Of a stretch of 64,000 bases of DNA, positions 48,796 to 56,407 are shown in pieces. The stretch covers positions 208,437 through 272,436 of the forward strand of contig JAEWIF010000052.1 of assembly GCA_023387335.1 (NCBI GenBank). Direction: 5' to 3'. The notes beneath the pieces were generated by a model that worked only from the letters and a program-made list of their open reading frames with translations, made no database searches and had not been told where the DNA came from. Position numbers and translations under genes: made by a program. Position 1 is the first letter of the stretch, and each line of letters opens with the position of its first letter. The stretch is from Pseudomonadota bacterium (GTDB lineage: Bacteria; Pseudomonadota; Gammaproteobacteria; Burkholderiales; Burkholderiaceae_C).

Positions 48796-49764
48796 TCAGT
48801 CGGCGACGAGCTTGCGCTCGTCGATGATCTTCTTCCACTTGGCGCGGTCGGCCGCGGCCATCGCGGCGAACTGCTGCGGCGTGCCGCCGACCGGCTCGAT
48901 GCCCAGTCGGGCCAGGCGGTCCTTCACGTCGGCGTCCTGCAGCGCCTGGTTGATGCCGGTGTTCACGCGCGAAACGATGTCGGCCGGCAGGCCCTTGGGG
49001 CCGTACAGGCCGAACCAGGTGACGGTCTCGTAGCCCGGCACGCTCTCGGAGATCGCCGGCAGGTCGGGCAGCAGCGCGGAGCGCCTGGCGCTGGTGATGC
49101 CCAGCGCCTTCAGCCGGCCCTCGCGCACGTGCGGCAGGCCGCTGGGCAGCGAGTCGAACAGCAGGTCGACCTTGCCGCTCATCAGGTCGGGGATCGCCAG
49201 CGCGGTGCCGCGGTACGGGATGTGCACCAGGAACAGGCCGGCCTGCGCCTTGAAGTACTCGGCGCCCAGGTGGACCACCGTGCCGTTGCCGCTGCTCGCG
49301 TAGTTGAGCTTGCCGGGGTTCTTCTTCGCGTAGTCGATCCACTCCTTCACCGTCCTGGCGGGCGCGGAGTTGGGCACCAGCATGATGCTGGGCGCGTTGC
49401 CGACGTGCGAGATCGGCGTGAAGTCGGCCACCGCGTCGTACGGCAGCTTCGCGGTCGAGAAGCTCGGGCCGATGCTGTGCGTGCTGCTGGTGGCCAGCAG
49501 CAGCGTGTAGCCGTCGGGCGCGGACTTGGCGGCGATGTCCGAACCGATCGCGCCGCCGGCGCCCGGCTTGTTGTCCACCACCACGCTGGTGCCCAGGCGC
49601 TCGCCCAGCTTCACCGAGACGGCGCGGGCGAAGATGTCCGTGGCGCCGCCGGCCGGGAACGGCACGACGAGGCGGATCGGCTTGTTCGGGTACGGGGTCT
49701 GCGCCCAGGCGGGCGCGAGCGCGGCCGCCGAGGCGGCCAGGAGGAGGTTGCGGCGGGTGCTCAT
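48796..49764 (-). CDS. Bug/TctC family periplasmic solute receptor
   Basis: A 322-residue Bug receptor with signal peptide MSTRRNLLLAASAAALAPAW cleaved after AQ. Landmarks: NKPIRLVVPFPAGGATDIFA, VVVDNKPGAGGAIGSDIAAK, HIPYRGTALAIPDLMSGKVD and LLPDLPAISESVPGYETVTW. Start at 49764. It lies between the crotonase gene and gamma-glutamyltransferase, and a second Bug gene lies on the other side of the crotonase gene, so this group carries two receptors. Confidence 0.9.
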   Translation of the reverse strand: MSTRRNLLLAASAAALAPAWAQTPYPNKPIRLVVPFPAGGATDIFARAVSVKLGERLGTSVVVDNKPGAGGAIGSDIAAKSAPDGYTLLLATSSTHSIGPSFSTAKLPYDAVADFTPISHVGNAPSIMLVPNSAPARTVKEWIDYAKKNPGKLNYASSGNGTVVHLGAEYFKAQAGLFLVHIPYRGTALAIPDLMSGKVDLLFDSLPSGLPHVREGRLKALGITSARRSALLPDLPAISESVPGYETVTWFGLYGPKGLPADIVSRVNTGINQALQDADVKDRLARLGIEPVGGTPQQFAAMAAADRAKWKKIIDERKLVAD

Positions 49765-49824
49765 GGGCCGATTATCGGCCGTGGTGGCATGCCAACCGAT
49801 GAGGTCTGTTTTGCCTTTTCGACC

Positions 49825-49859
49825 GTCATTCCCGCGAAGGCGGGAATCCAGGGCTTCCG
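49825..49859. repeat. REP-like repeat, copy E (overlaps 3' end of crotonase gene)
   Basis: GTCATTCCCGCGAAGGCGGG begins at 49825; the element runs to 49859 with GGAATCCAGGGCTTCC. The stop codon and the last codons of the crotonase gene (reverse strand) lie inside it. Confidence 0.88.
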
Positions 49860-50758
49860 TCTCGACGGCGCTCGTCCATCTCCCGCACCAGCGCCCGCGC
49901 CTCGTCGCCCTCCGGGATCGCCTTCCCGCTGTCGCGCCACTGCACCGCGGCCTTGAAGCCCTCGGCCTGCGCATAGCGGCGGAACCACATCCCTTCCGGG
50001 TTGTGGCGCGTGATGCCGTCGAACACCGTGGCCAGCTGCTGGGTCTGCTCCAGGCCCATGGTGAGCATCACGTTGTTGACCACCATCTTGTGCATGGCCA
50101 GGTGCCCGCGCGGCACGCCGGCGATGCGCGCGGCCAGCTTCATCGTGGCCGCGTCCAGCTGGTCGGCCGGGACGCATTCGTTGGCCAGGCCCCATTCGGC
50201 GGCGGTACGGCCGTCGATGGTGTCGCCGGTGAACATCATCTGCTTGGCCCGCGTGGGGCCCAGGCGGAAGGTCCACATCGCGGTGGTCGGGCAGCCCCAC
50301 ACGCGCGTGGGCATGTAGCCGATGCGCGCGTCCTCGGCCATCACCAGCAGGTCGCAGCACAGCGCGATGTCGCTGCCGCCGGCCGCCGCGTAGCCGTGCA
50401 CCTTGGCGATGGTCGGCTTGGGGCTGCGCCACAGCGCCATGAAGTCGTCGGTGTTGGCCTTCATGTAGCCGTAGTCGACCATCGGGTCCCAGGGGAACCG
50501 CTCCTGCTGGCAGGGATGGTCCGCCTGGCCCTCGCCGAAGAACTGCAGGTCGTAGCCGCCGCAGAAGCCCTTGCCCGCGCCTTCGACCACGATGACGTGG
50601 ACCTCGTCGTCGGCATTGGCCCACTCGACCGCGCGGCGGATGTCGCGCGGCGTGTCCTCGTTGATCGCGTTCAGCCGCTCGGGCCGGTTGAGCAGCAGGC
50701 GCGCGACGCGCGGGTTGGAGGCGTCCTTGGCGATGCGGACGGTGGCGAGTTCCAGCAT
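49826..50758 (-). CDS. crotonase-fold protein without the usual hydratase glutamates
   Basis: A 310-residue crotonase-superfamily protein. The oxyanion-hole segments are GAGKGFCGGYDLQFF and HGYAAAGGSDIALCCDLLVM. At the positions of the two catalytic glutamates of enoyl-CoA hydratase it has Asp (GGSDIA) and no acid in GYMPTRVWGCPTTAMW. It therefore probably is not a simple hydratase; other crotonases act as hydrolases, lyases or isomerases. The C-terminal dozen residues (SPGFPPSRE) are encoded by a REP-like repeat. Its stop is 61 bp from the next Bug gene and its start 12 bp downstream of another. Confidence 0.8.
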   Translation of the reverse strand: MLELATVRIAKDASNPRVARLLLNRPERLNAINEDTPRDIRRAVEWANADDEVHVIVVEGAGKGFCGGYDLQFFGEGQADHPCQQERFPWDPMVDYGYMKANTDDFMALWRSPKPTIAKVHGYAAAGGSDIALCCDLLVMAEDARIGYMPTRVWGCPTTAMWTFRLGPTRAKQMMFTGDTIDGRTAAEWGLANECVPADQLDAATMKLAARIAGVPRGHLAMHKMVVNNVMLTMGLEQTQQLATVFDGITRHNPEGMWFRRYAQAEGFKAAVQWRDSGKAIPEGDEARALVREMDERRRDGSPGFPPSRE

Positions 50759-50769
50759 GGCCTGCCCCC

Positions 50770-51747
50770 TCAGTCCGCGTAGACGCCCGCCTTGCGGATC
50801 ACCGGGCCCCACTTGCCGATCTCCGACTCCAGGTGCGTGCGCAGCCCTGCCGGCGTGATCTTCTCCATGGGAACGATGTCCGAGCTCAGGTCCGCCAGGC
50901 GCTTCTTCACCTCGGGGTCCTGCATCGCGAATCGCAGCGCCGCGTTCAGCTTATCGACCACCGGCTGCGGCGTGCCCTTGGGCGCGTAGATGCCGTGCCA
51001 GACCTTGACCTCGAAGCCCTTGAGGCCCTGCTCGTCCAGCGTGGGCACGTTGGGCAGCACGTCCAGCCGCCTGGGCACCGTGACGCCGTAGACCTTGACG
51101 CGGTTGTCCCTGATGAGCGGCACGGTCTGCGTGGTCTGGTCGCACAGCAGGTCGACCTGGCCGCCCAGCAGCGCGTTCATCGCCGGGCCGGTGCCGGAGA
51201 ACGGCACCGTGGTCAGTTCCACGCCCATCGCGCTCATGAACAGCAGGCCGCACAGGTGCGACACCGCGCCCAGCCCGGCATTGGCCAGCGAGACCTTGTT
51301 GCCCTCGCGCTTGAGGTGCGCCTGGAGGTCCTGGAAGGTGGCGGCCGGGAAGTCCTTGCGCGCCAGCAGCGTCATGGGCACGTCGACCACCTGGCCGATG
51401 TACTCGAAGTCCTTGAGCGGATCGAACTGCAGCTTCTTGTACAGCGCGGGCGCGGTGGACATGCCCATGTGGTGCAGGAAGATCGAGTAGCCGTTGGGCT
51501 GCGCGCGCGCCACCTTGGTGGCGGCGATGGTGCCGCCGGCGCCCACGGCGTTCTCCACCACCACGGTCTGCCCGAGCTGCCTGCCCATCGGGATGGCGAT
51601 CATGCGGGCCACCACGTCGGTGGGCCCGCCGGCGGCGAACGGCACCACCAGCGAGACCTGGCGATCGGGCCAGTGGGCCTGGGCGGAGGCGGCGAACGAT
51701 GCGGCGGCCAGCGCGACCGCGAGAACCGGCTTGAGGAAGCGCTTCAC
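50770..51747 (-). CDS. Bug/TctC family periplasmic solute receptor
   Basis: A 325-residue Bug receptor with signal peptide VKRFLKPVLAVALAAASFAA ending at SAQA. Landmarks: RQVSLVVPFAAGGPTDVVAR, VVVENAVGAGGTIAATKVAR, VPFSGTGPAMNALLGGQVDL and LPNVPTLDEQGLKGFEVKVW. It starts with GTG at 51747, supported by AAGGAG seven bases upstream; a longer start at 51768 would lack a ribosome site. It follows the acyl-CoA dehydrogenase by 99 bp and precedes the crotonase by 12 bp. Confidence 0.9.
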   Translation of the reverse strand: MKRFLKPVLAVALAAASFAASAQAHWPDRQVSLVVPFAAGGPTDVVARMIAIPMGRQLGQTVVVENAVGAGGTIAATKVARAQPNGYSIFLHHMGMSTAPALYKKLQFDPLKDFEYIGQVVDVPMTLLARKDFPAATFQDLQAHLKREGNKVSLANAGLGAVSHLCGLLFMSAMGVELTTVPFSGTGPAMNALLGGQVDLLCDQTTQTVPLIRDNRVKVYGVTVPRRLDVLPNVPTLDEQGLKGFEVKVWHGIYAPKGTPQPVVDKLNAALRFAMQDPEVKKRLADLSSDIVPMEKITPAGLRTHLESEIGKWGPVIRKAGVYAD

Positions 51748-51846
51748 GGTGTCTCCTTGTGTTGGCATACGAACGGAGACGACGTTAGCGCGCGGCCCGG
51801 GACCGCGTACTCCGCACTTTCCAGTACGGGCCCAGCCCGGCGCCGG

Positions 51847-53019
51847 TCAGAACGAGCGCGGCAGACCCAACAGGTGCTCGGCGACGTACGAGTAGATCAG
51901 GTTGGTCGAGATCGGCGCCACCTGGTACAGGCGGGTCTCGCGGAACTTGCGCTCCACGTCGTACTCGTGGGCGAAGCCGAAGCCGCCGTGCGTCTGCAGG
52001 CAGGTGTTCGCCGCCTCCCACGAGGCCTTGGCGGCCAGGTACTTGGCCATGTTGGCCTCGCCGCCGCAGGGCTTGCCCGCATCGAACAGCTCGCAGGCCC
52101 TGAAGCGCATCAGGTTGGCCGCCTCGGCCTCGATGAAGGCGTCGGCGATCGGGAACTGCACGCCCTGGTTCTGCCCGATCGGCCGGTTGAACACCACGCG
52201 TTCGCTCGCGTAGCGCCGCGCCTTGTCGATGAACCACCAGGCGTCGCCCAGGCACTCGGCCGCGATCAGCGTGCGCTCCGCGTTCAGGCCGTCCAGGATG
52301 TACCTGAAGCCCTGCCCCTCCTGCCCGACCAGGTTCTCCGCCGGGATCTCGAGGTTGTCGAAGAACACCTCGTTGGTCTCGTGGTTCACCATGTTCAGGA
52401 TCGGCCGCACCGTCATGCCCTTGCCGATCGCCTGGCGCAGGTCGACGATGAAGATCGACATGCCTTCGCTCTTTCTCTTCACCTCCGGCAGCGGCGTGGT
52501 GCGCGCCAGCAGGATCATCAGGTCCGAATGCTGGATGCGGGAGATCCACACCTTCTGGCCGTTGACGACGTAGCGGTCGCCCTTCTTCACGGCGGTGGTC
52601 TTGAGCTGGGTGGTGTCGGTGCCGGTGGTGGGCTCGGTCACCGCCATGGTCTGCAGCCGCAGCTTGCCGCTCGCGATGCCGGGCAGGTACTGCTGCTTCT
52701 GCTGCGCCGAGCCATGCCGCAGCAGCGTGCCCATGTTGTACATCTGGCCGTGGCAGCTGCCGGCGTTGCCGCCCGAGAAGTTGATCTCCTCCATGATCAC
52801 CGAGGCCTCGGCCAGGCCCAGGCCCGAGCCGCCGAACTCCTGCGGGATCAGCGCGGCCAGCCAGCCCGCTTCGGTGAGAGCGTCGACGAAGGCCTCGGGA
52901 TAGCCGCGCGCCTCGTCCACCTTCTGCCAGTAGGCGGAGTCGAAGCGGCGGCACAGCGCGCGCACGGCCTCGCGCAGTTCCTGGTGCTGGTCGGGGCGGG
53001 GGATCTCGGTCGCGCTCAT
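51847..53019 (-). CDS. acyl-CoA dehydrogenase
   Basis: A 390-residue FAD-dependent acyl-CoA dehydrogenase. Signatures: AVTEPTTGTDTTQLKTTAVK, WISRIQHSDLMILLART, SERVVFNRPIGQNQGVQFPI (split), and QTHGGFGFAHEYDVERKFRE with the fatty-acid family ending. It would desaturate a branched or aromatic acyl-CoA to the enoyl-CoA used by the crotonase encoded next in the group. Start at 53019 (MSATEIPRPDQHQ). The 61-bp gap to the divergent nth gene holds the promoters. The substrate is unknown. Confidence 0.88.
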   Translation of the reverse strand: MSATEIPRPDQHQELREAVRALCRRFDSAYWQKVDEARGYPEAFVDALTEAGWLAALIPQEFGGSGLGLAEASVIMEEINFSGGNAGSCHGQMYNMGTLLRHGSAQQKQQYLPGIASGKLRLQTMAVTEPTTGTDTTQLKTTAVKKGDRYVVNGQKVWISRIQHSDLMILLARTTPLPEVKRKSEGMSIFIVDLRQAIGKGMTVRPILNMVNHETNEVFFDNLEIPAENLVGQEGQGFRYILDGLNAERTLIAAECLGDAWWFIDKARRYASERVVFNRPIGQNQGVQFPIADAFIEAEAANLMRFRACELFDAGKPCGGEANMAKYLAAKASWEAANTCLQTHGGFGFAHEYDVERKFRETRLYQVAPISTNLIYSYVAEHLLGLPRSF

Positions 53020-53079
53020 GATCGTTCTCCTGGGTCGGCCGATCATGCCGCAGGCCTGCCTCTACACTCCCGCCCCGAG

Positions 53080-53733
53080 ATGAAAGACGCCGACGTCGAA
53101 CCCTTCTTCGCCACCCTGCAGGCGGCCAACCCCTCGCCCGAGACCGAGCTGGAGTACAGCAGCGTGTTCGAGCTGCTGGCGGCCGTGCTGCTGTCGGCGC
53201 AGGCCACGGACGTGGGCGTCAACAAGGCCACGCGCCGGCTGTTCGTGGCGGCCGGCACGCCGCAGGCGATGCTGGACCTGGGCCTGGAACGGCTCGAGGA
53301 CTACATCCGCACCATCGGCCTGTACCGCACCAAGGCGCGCAACCTGCTGGCCACCTGCCGCATCCTGGTCGACCAGCACGGCGGCCAGGTGCCGCGCACG
53401 CGCGAGGCGCTCGAGGCCCTGCCCGGCGTCGGCCGCAAGACCGCCAACGTGGTGCTGAACGTCGCCTTCGGCGAGCCCACCATGGCGGTGGACACGCACA
53501 TCTTCCGGGTGGGCAACCGCACCGGCCTGGCGCCGGGCAAGGACCCGCTGCAGGTGGAGCACAGGCTCCTCGAGCGCGTGCCGCCGAAGTACCTGCAGGA
53601 CGCGCACCACTGGCTGATCCTGCACGGCCGCTACGTCTGCGTGGCGCGCCTGCCCCAGTGCTGGCGCTGCGCGGTGCGGGCGTACTGCGACTACGAGCCC
53701 AAGACCCCTGCGCCGGGAGTCATGTCGGCGTAA
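53080..53733 (+). CDS. nth: endonuclease III
   Basis: A 217-residue bifunctional DNA glycosylase/AP lyase for oxidised pyrimidines. The helix-hairpin-helix LPGVGRKTANVVL carries catalytic Lys120, and AVDTHIFRV carries Asp138, exactly the E. coli numbers. The [4Fe-4S] ligands C-x6-C-x2-C-x5-C are present (CVARLPQC WRC AVRAYC). Start at 53080; the frame is open far upstream without homologous sequence. It may be cotranscribed with the DnaJ-domain gene 23 bp later. Confidence 0.95.
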   Translation: MKDADVEPFFATLQAANPSPETELEYSSVFELLAAVLLSAQATDVGVNKATRRLFVAAGTPQAMLDLGLERLEDYIRTIGLYRTKARNLLATCRILVDQHGGQVPRTREALEALPGVGRKTANVVLNVAFGEPTMAVDTHIFRVGNRTGLAPGKDPLQVEHRLLERVPPKYLQDAHHWLILHGRYVCVARLPQCWRCAVRAYCDYEPKTPAPGVMSA

Positions 53734-53755
53734 GGCTCGGTGGTATCGTCGGCCC

Positions 53756-54262
53756 ATGGCCGCCGAGCCCTCCTCCACGCACTACGACGCCCTGCATCTG
53801 CCCCGCGGCGCGTCGGCGGACGACGTGCGCGCGGCCTACCGGCGCCTCGCCCGGGAGCACCATCCGGACCGCGCCGGTGCCGACGGCGAGGCCATGGCCA
53901 GGATCAACAAGGCCTACGAGGTGCTCTCCGATCCCGATCGGCGCACCCGCTACGACCAGCACCTGGACAACCGCCCCCCGCCGCGCAGGCCCGGGCGGGT
54001 GGAGATGCCCGGCGACCGCCTGCGCAAGCGGCTGGCATGGGGCGCCGTCGGCCTGGTCGCCGTCGTGGTCGGCGGCATCGCCGTGGCGAGCTTCCTGCGG
54101 GATCGCCGGCCGGACGAGTCCGCGGCCCGGGTCGTCGAACCGCTTTCCCATCCGCTGCCCCAGCGCGAAGCCACGGCCGCGGCCGCGCCCGCCCGTCCGG
54201 CCAGGGAAGAGGGCCTGCGGCTCATCCCCGCCCGCAGCATCGGCTCGGTTCCCGCCAAGTAA
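53756..54262 (+). CDS. J-domain membrane protein
   Basis: A 168-residue protein with an N-terminal J domain (residues 8-68, HPD at 36-38, KAYEVLSDPDRRTRYDQHL), which recruits and stimulates a DnaK partner. A basic linker (RLRKRLAWG) precedes one transmembrane helix at about 93-114 (VGLVAVVVGGIAVASFL), and the last 50 residues are Ala/Pro-rich outside the membrane. This order recalls DjlA/DjlB-type anchored J-proteins but the helix is C-terminal to the J domain. It lies between nth and a small gene, possibly in one transcript. Confidence 0.85.
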   Translation: MAAEPSSTHYDALHLPRGASADDVRAAYRRLAREHHPDRAGADGEAMARINKAYEVLSDPDRRTRYDQHLDNRPPPRRPGRVEMPGDRLRKRLAWGAVGLVAVVVGGIAVASFLRDRRPDESAARVVEPLSHPLPQREATAAAAPARPAREEGLRLIPARSIGSVPAK

Positions 54263-54272
54263 CATCGGGCGG

Positions 54273-54542
54273 ATGGACACCCCCGACCTCCAGCAGACCC
54301 TGGCCGAGATGAGCCAGAACGTCGAAGCGCTCAAGGAAAACCAGTTCGCGCTGGTGGCGCAGGTGCAGGTGCTGCAGGCCGCCCTGGCCAGCGCGCTGAT
54401 GCACCATCCCGACCGCAAGGCGGTGCTCGCCGCCTTCGAGCGCTACATGAAGGTGGCCAAGGACTCGGCGCCCAACCTCGCCACCCGCATGGAAGGCCTG
54501 GAGGCGGGCATGCTCTCGCTGCTGGGCAAGCACCAGGCCTGA
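54273..54542 (+). CDS. hypothetical protein, 89 aa, helical
   Basis: An 89-residue all-helical soluble protein (LQQTLAEMSQNVEALKENQF, QVQVLQAALASALMHHPDRK, AVLAAFERYMKVAKDSAPNL). The heptad pattern in residues 7-40 suggests a coiled-coil dimer. The C-terminus ends LSLLGKHQA. Its stop overlaps the crcB start (TGATG at 54540-54544), so the two are coupled. No recognised family. Confidence 0.6.
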   Translation: MDTPDLQQTLAEMSQNVEALKENQFALVAQVQVLQAALASALMHHPDRKAVLAAFERYMKVAKDSAPNLATRMEGLEAGMLSLLGKHQA

Positions 54543-54928
54543 TGCTCGCCGTCGCCCTGCTCTGCCTGGGCGCATCGCTGGGCGCCATCGCGCGCTGGCA
54601 ACTCTCCCTCTGGCTCAACGCGTCGACCCACTGGCTGCCGCTGGGCACGCTGGCCGCCAACCTCTCGGGCGGCTGGCTGATCGGCTTCCTGGTGGCGCTG
54701 TTCCAGGCCCAGCCCGGCATCGACCCGGTGTGGCGGCTGGCGCTGATCACCGGCTTCCTGGGTGCGCTGACGACGTTCTCCACCTTCTCGATGGAGACCG
54801 TGCAGCTGCTGCAGGCCGGCCGCGCGGGCCAGGCGCTGGCGCTGGGGGCGCTGCACCTGGTGGGCTCCCTGGCCCTTACCTGGTTTGGGCTGCGGTGCGG
54901 GGAGTGGCTGCTGCCGCGCGCGGCCTGA
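54542..54928 (+). CDS. crcB: fluoride ion channel CrcB/Fluc
   Basis: A 128-residue, four-helix membrane protein that forms a dual-topology dimeric fluoride channel. Motifs: LGASLGAIARWQLS, LGTLAANLSGGWLIGFL with the family Asn, and TGFLGALTTFSTFSMETVQL with the Phe-box and TTFSTF signature. Start overlaps the previous stop (TGATG). No fluoride riboswitch was noticed in front of the gene, which is consistent with its operon position. Its 3' end overlaps the convergent outer membrane factor gene by 53 bp. Confidence 0.93.
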   Translation: MLAVALLCLGASLGAIARWQLSLWLNASTHWLPLGTLAANLSGGWLIGFLVALFQAQPGIDPVWRLALITGFLGALTTFSTFSMETVQLLQAGRAGQALALGALHLVGSLALTWFGLRCGEWLLPRAA

Positions 54929-56390
54929 CGTCTTCGATCCCGCCCCACCCCCCACCCATCGCCTGGATCAACGCCACCGCCGCCGCCTGCCGGTCGCCCT
55001 GCAGCTGCAGCAGCGAGCGCCGCGCGTTCTGCGCCGTCGCCTGCGCGTTGACCACGTCGGTGAAGCCGACCTGCCCCGCCTGGTAGCGGTTGAGCACCTG
55101 CTGTTCCACCAGGTCGGCCGCCTGGGCGGCTTCCTCGCGCAGCGCCACCTGCTGGCCCAGGATGCGCACGCCGGACAGCTGGTCCTCGACGTTCTGGAAG
55201 GCCGTGAGCACGGTCTGGCGGTAGCGCGCCACCGATTCGTCGAAGCCGGCGCGGGCGGCGTCGACCTGCGCGCGCGTGGCGCCGGCGTTGAACAGCGTCT
55301 GCGCTGCCGAAGCGCCCAGCGCCCACACCAGCGAGGACGCGCTGAACAGGTCGCCGATGCTCGCCGCGCCGGCGCCCACCGAGCCGGTGAGCCGCAGGCT
55401 CGGGTAGTAGGCCGACTGCGCGATGCCGATGTCCTCGTTGGCCTGCGCCACGCGGCGCTCGGCCGAGGCGATGTCGGGGCGGCGCTGCAGCAGCGTCGAG
55501 GGCACCGACACCGGCACGTCGGGCACGGCGATCCGCCAGGCCGGATCGACTGCCAGCGAGAAGCTCGCCGGCGCCTGCCCCACCAGCACCGCGATCGCGT
55601 GCTCGAGCTGCGCGCGCGTGCGCTCCTGGCCGAGCAGGTCGGCGCGCGCGTTGGCCAGCTGCGTCTGCGCCTGCAGCACGTCGGTGCGGGCGGCGATGCC
55701 GGCCTCGTAGCGGTTGCGGGTGATCTGCAGCACGCGCTCGTAGCCGGCCACGGTCTGCGCCAGCAGCTGCCGCTGCGCGTCGGCGGCGCGCAGGCCGAAG
55801 TAGTTGGCGGCCAGCTCGCCCTGCGCCGCGAGGCGGGCCGCGGCCAGGTCGGCGAAGGTGGCCTGCTCACCGGCCTTCGCGCCGGTCACGCTGCGGTTCA
55901 GGCGGCCGAACACGTCCGGCTCCCAGCTGGCGCCGATGTCGAACTGGTAGTTGGTGCGGGTGCTGCCGCCGTTGCCCGCGCTGATGACGGTGGTGCCGCC
56001 CGCGGTGGTCGTGCCGACCGAGCCGCCGCCGCGCGTGCCGCTGCGGTTCGCGCCGGCGTCCAGGCTCACCGCGGGGAACAGCGCGGCGCGCTGCTGCGCC
56101 GTGAGCGCGCGCGCCTGCGCATAGGCGGCGACGGCGGCCGCCACGTTCTGGTTGGAGACCTCGACGCGGGCCGCGAGGTCGTCGAGCACCGGGTCGTTGA
56201 ACAGCTGCCACCAGGGCCCGCGCTCCAGCGCATCGGACGGCGTCGCCTTGATCCATTCGCCCTGGCCTTCCTTGAAGGCGACGGGCGTGTCGACGGTGGG
56301 CGGCGCGTCGTAGCGCGGACCGACGGCGCACGCGGAAAGCGCGAGCGCGAGGGCGAGGCAGAGGGGTCGGGTGAGGAAGGATGGACTCAT
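54876..56390 (-). CDS. outer membrane efflux lipoprotein (NodT/OprM-type)
   Basis: A 504-residue outer membrane factor that forms the TolC-like exit duct of the RND pump encoded upstream. Lipobox LSAC gives Cys21, followed by AVGPRYDAPP, the usual start of NodT proteins; two OEP domains contain the repeats (LDDLAARVEVSNQNVAAAVA, YPSLRLTGSVGAGAASIGDL, FQNVEDQLSGVRIL). An unusual Gly/Thr-rich stretch (SGTRGGGSVGTTTAGGTTVI) sits in the first half. Start at 56390, 18 bp after the mdtC stop, so it is last in the mdtABC-omf operon. Its end overlaps crcB. Confidence 0.9.
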   Translation of the reverse strand: MSPSFLTRPLCLALALALSACAVGPRYDAPPTVDTPVAFKEGQGEWIKATPSDALERGPWWQLFNDPVLDDLAARVEVSNQNVAAAVAAYAQARALTAQQRAALFPAVSLDAGANRSGTRGGGSVGTTTAGGTTVISAGNGGSTRTNYQFDIGASWEPDVFGRLNRSVTGAKAGEQATFADLAAARLAAQGELAANYFGLRAADAQRQLLAQTVAGYERVLQITRNRYEAGIAARTDVLQAQTQLANARADLLGQERTRAQLEHAIAVLVGQAPASFSLAVDPAWRIAVPDVPVSVPSTLLQRRPDIASAERRVAQANEDIGIAQSAYYPSLRLTGSVGAGAASIGDLFSASSLVWALGASAAQTLFNAGATRAQVDAARAGFDESVARYRQTVLTAFQNVEDQLSGVRILGQQVALREEAAQAADLVEQQVLNRYQAGQVGFTDVVNAQATAQNARRSLLQLQGDRQAAAVALIQAMGGGWGGIEDVRPRAAAATPRTAAQTR

Positions 56391-56407
56391 GGCTTGTTCT
56401 TGTCGCG

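Noticed and set aside
54400..54542. Fluoride riboswitch before crcB
   Set aside because: The upstream bases are coding sequence of the 89-residue gene with no crcB-motif RNA pattern recognised.
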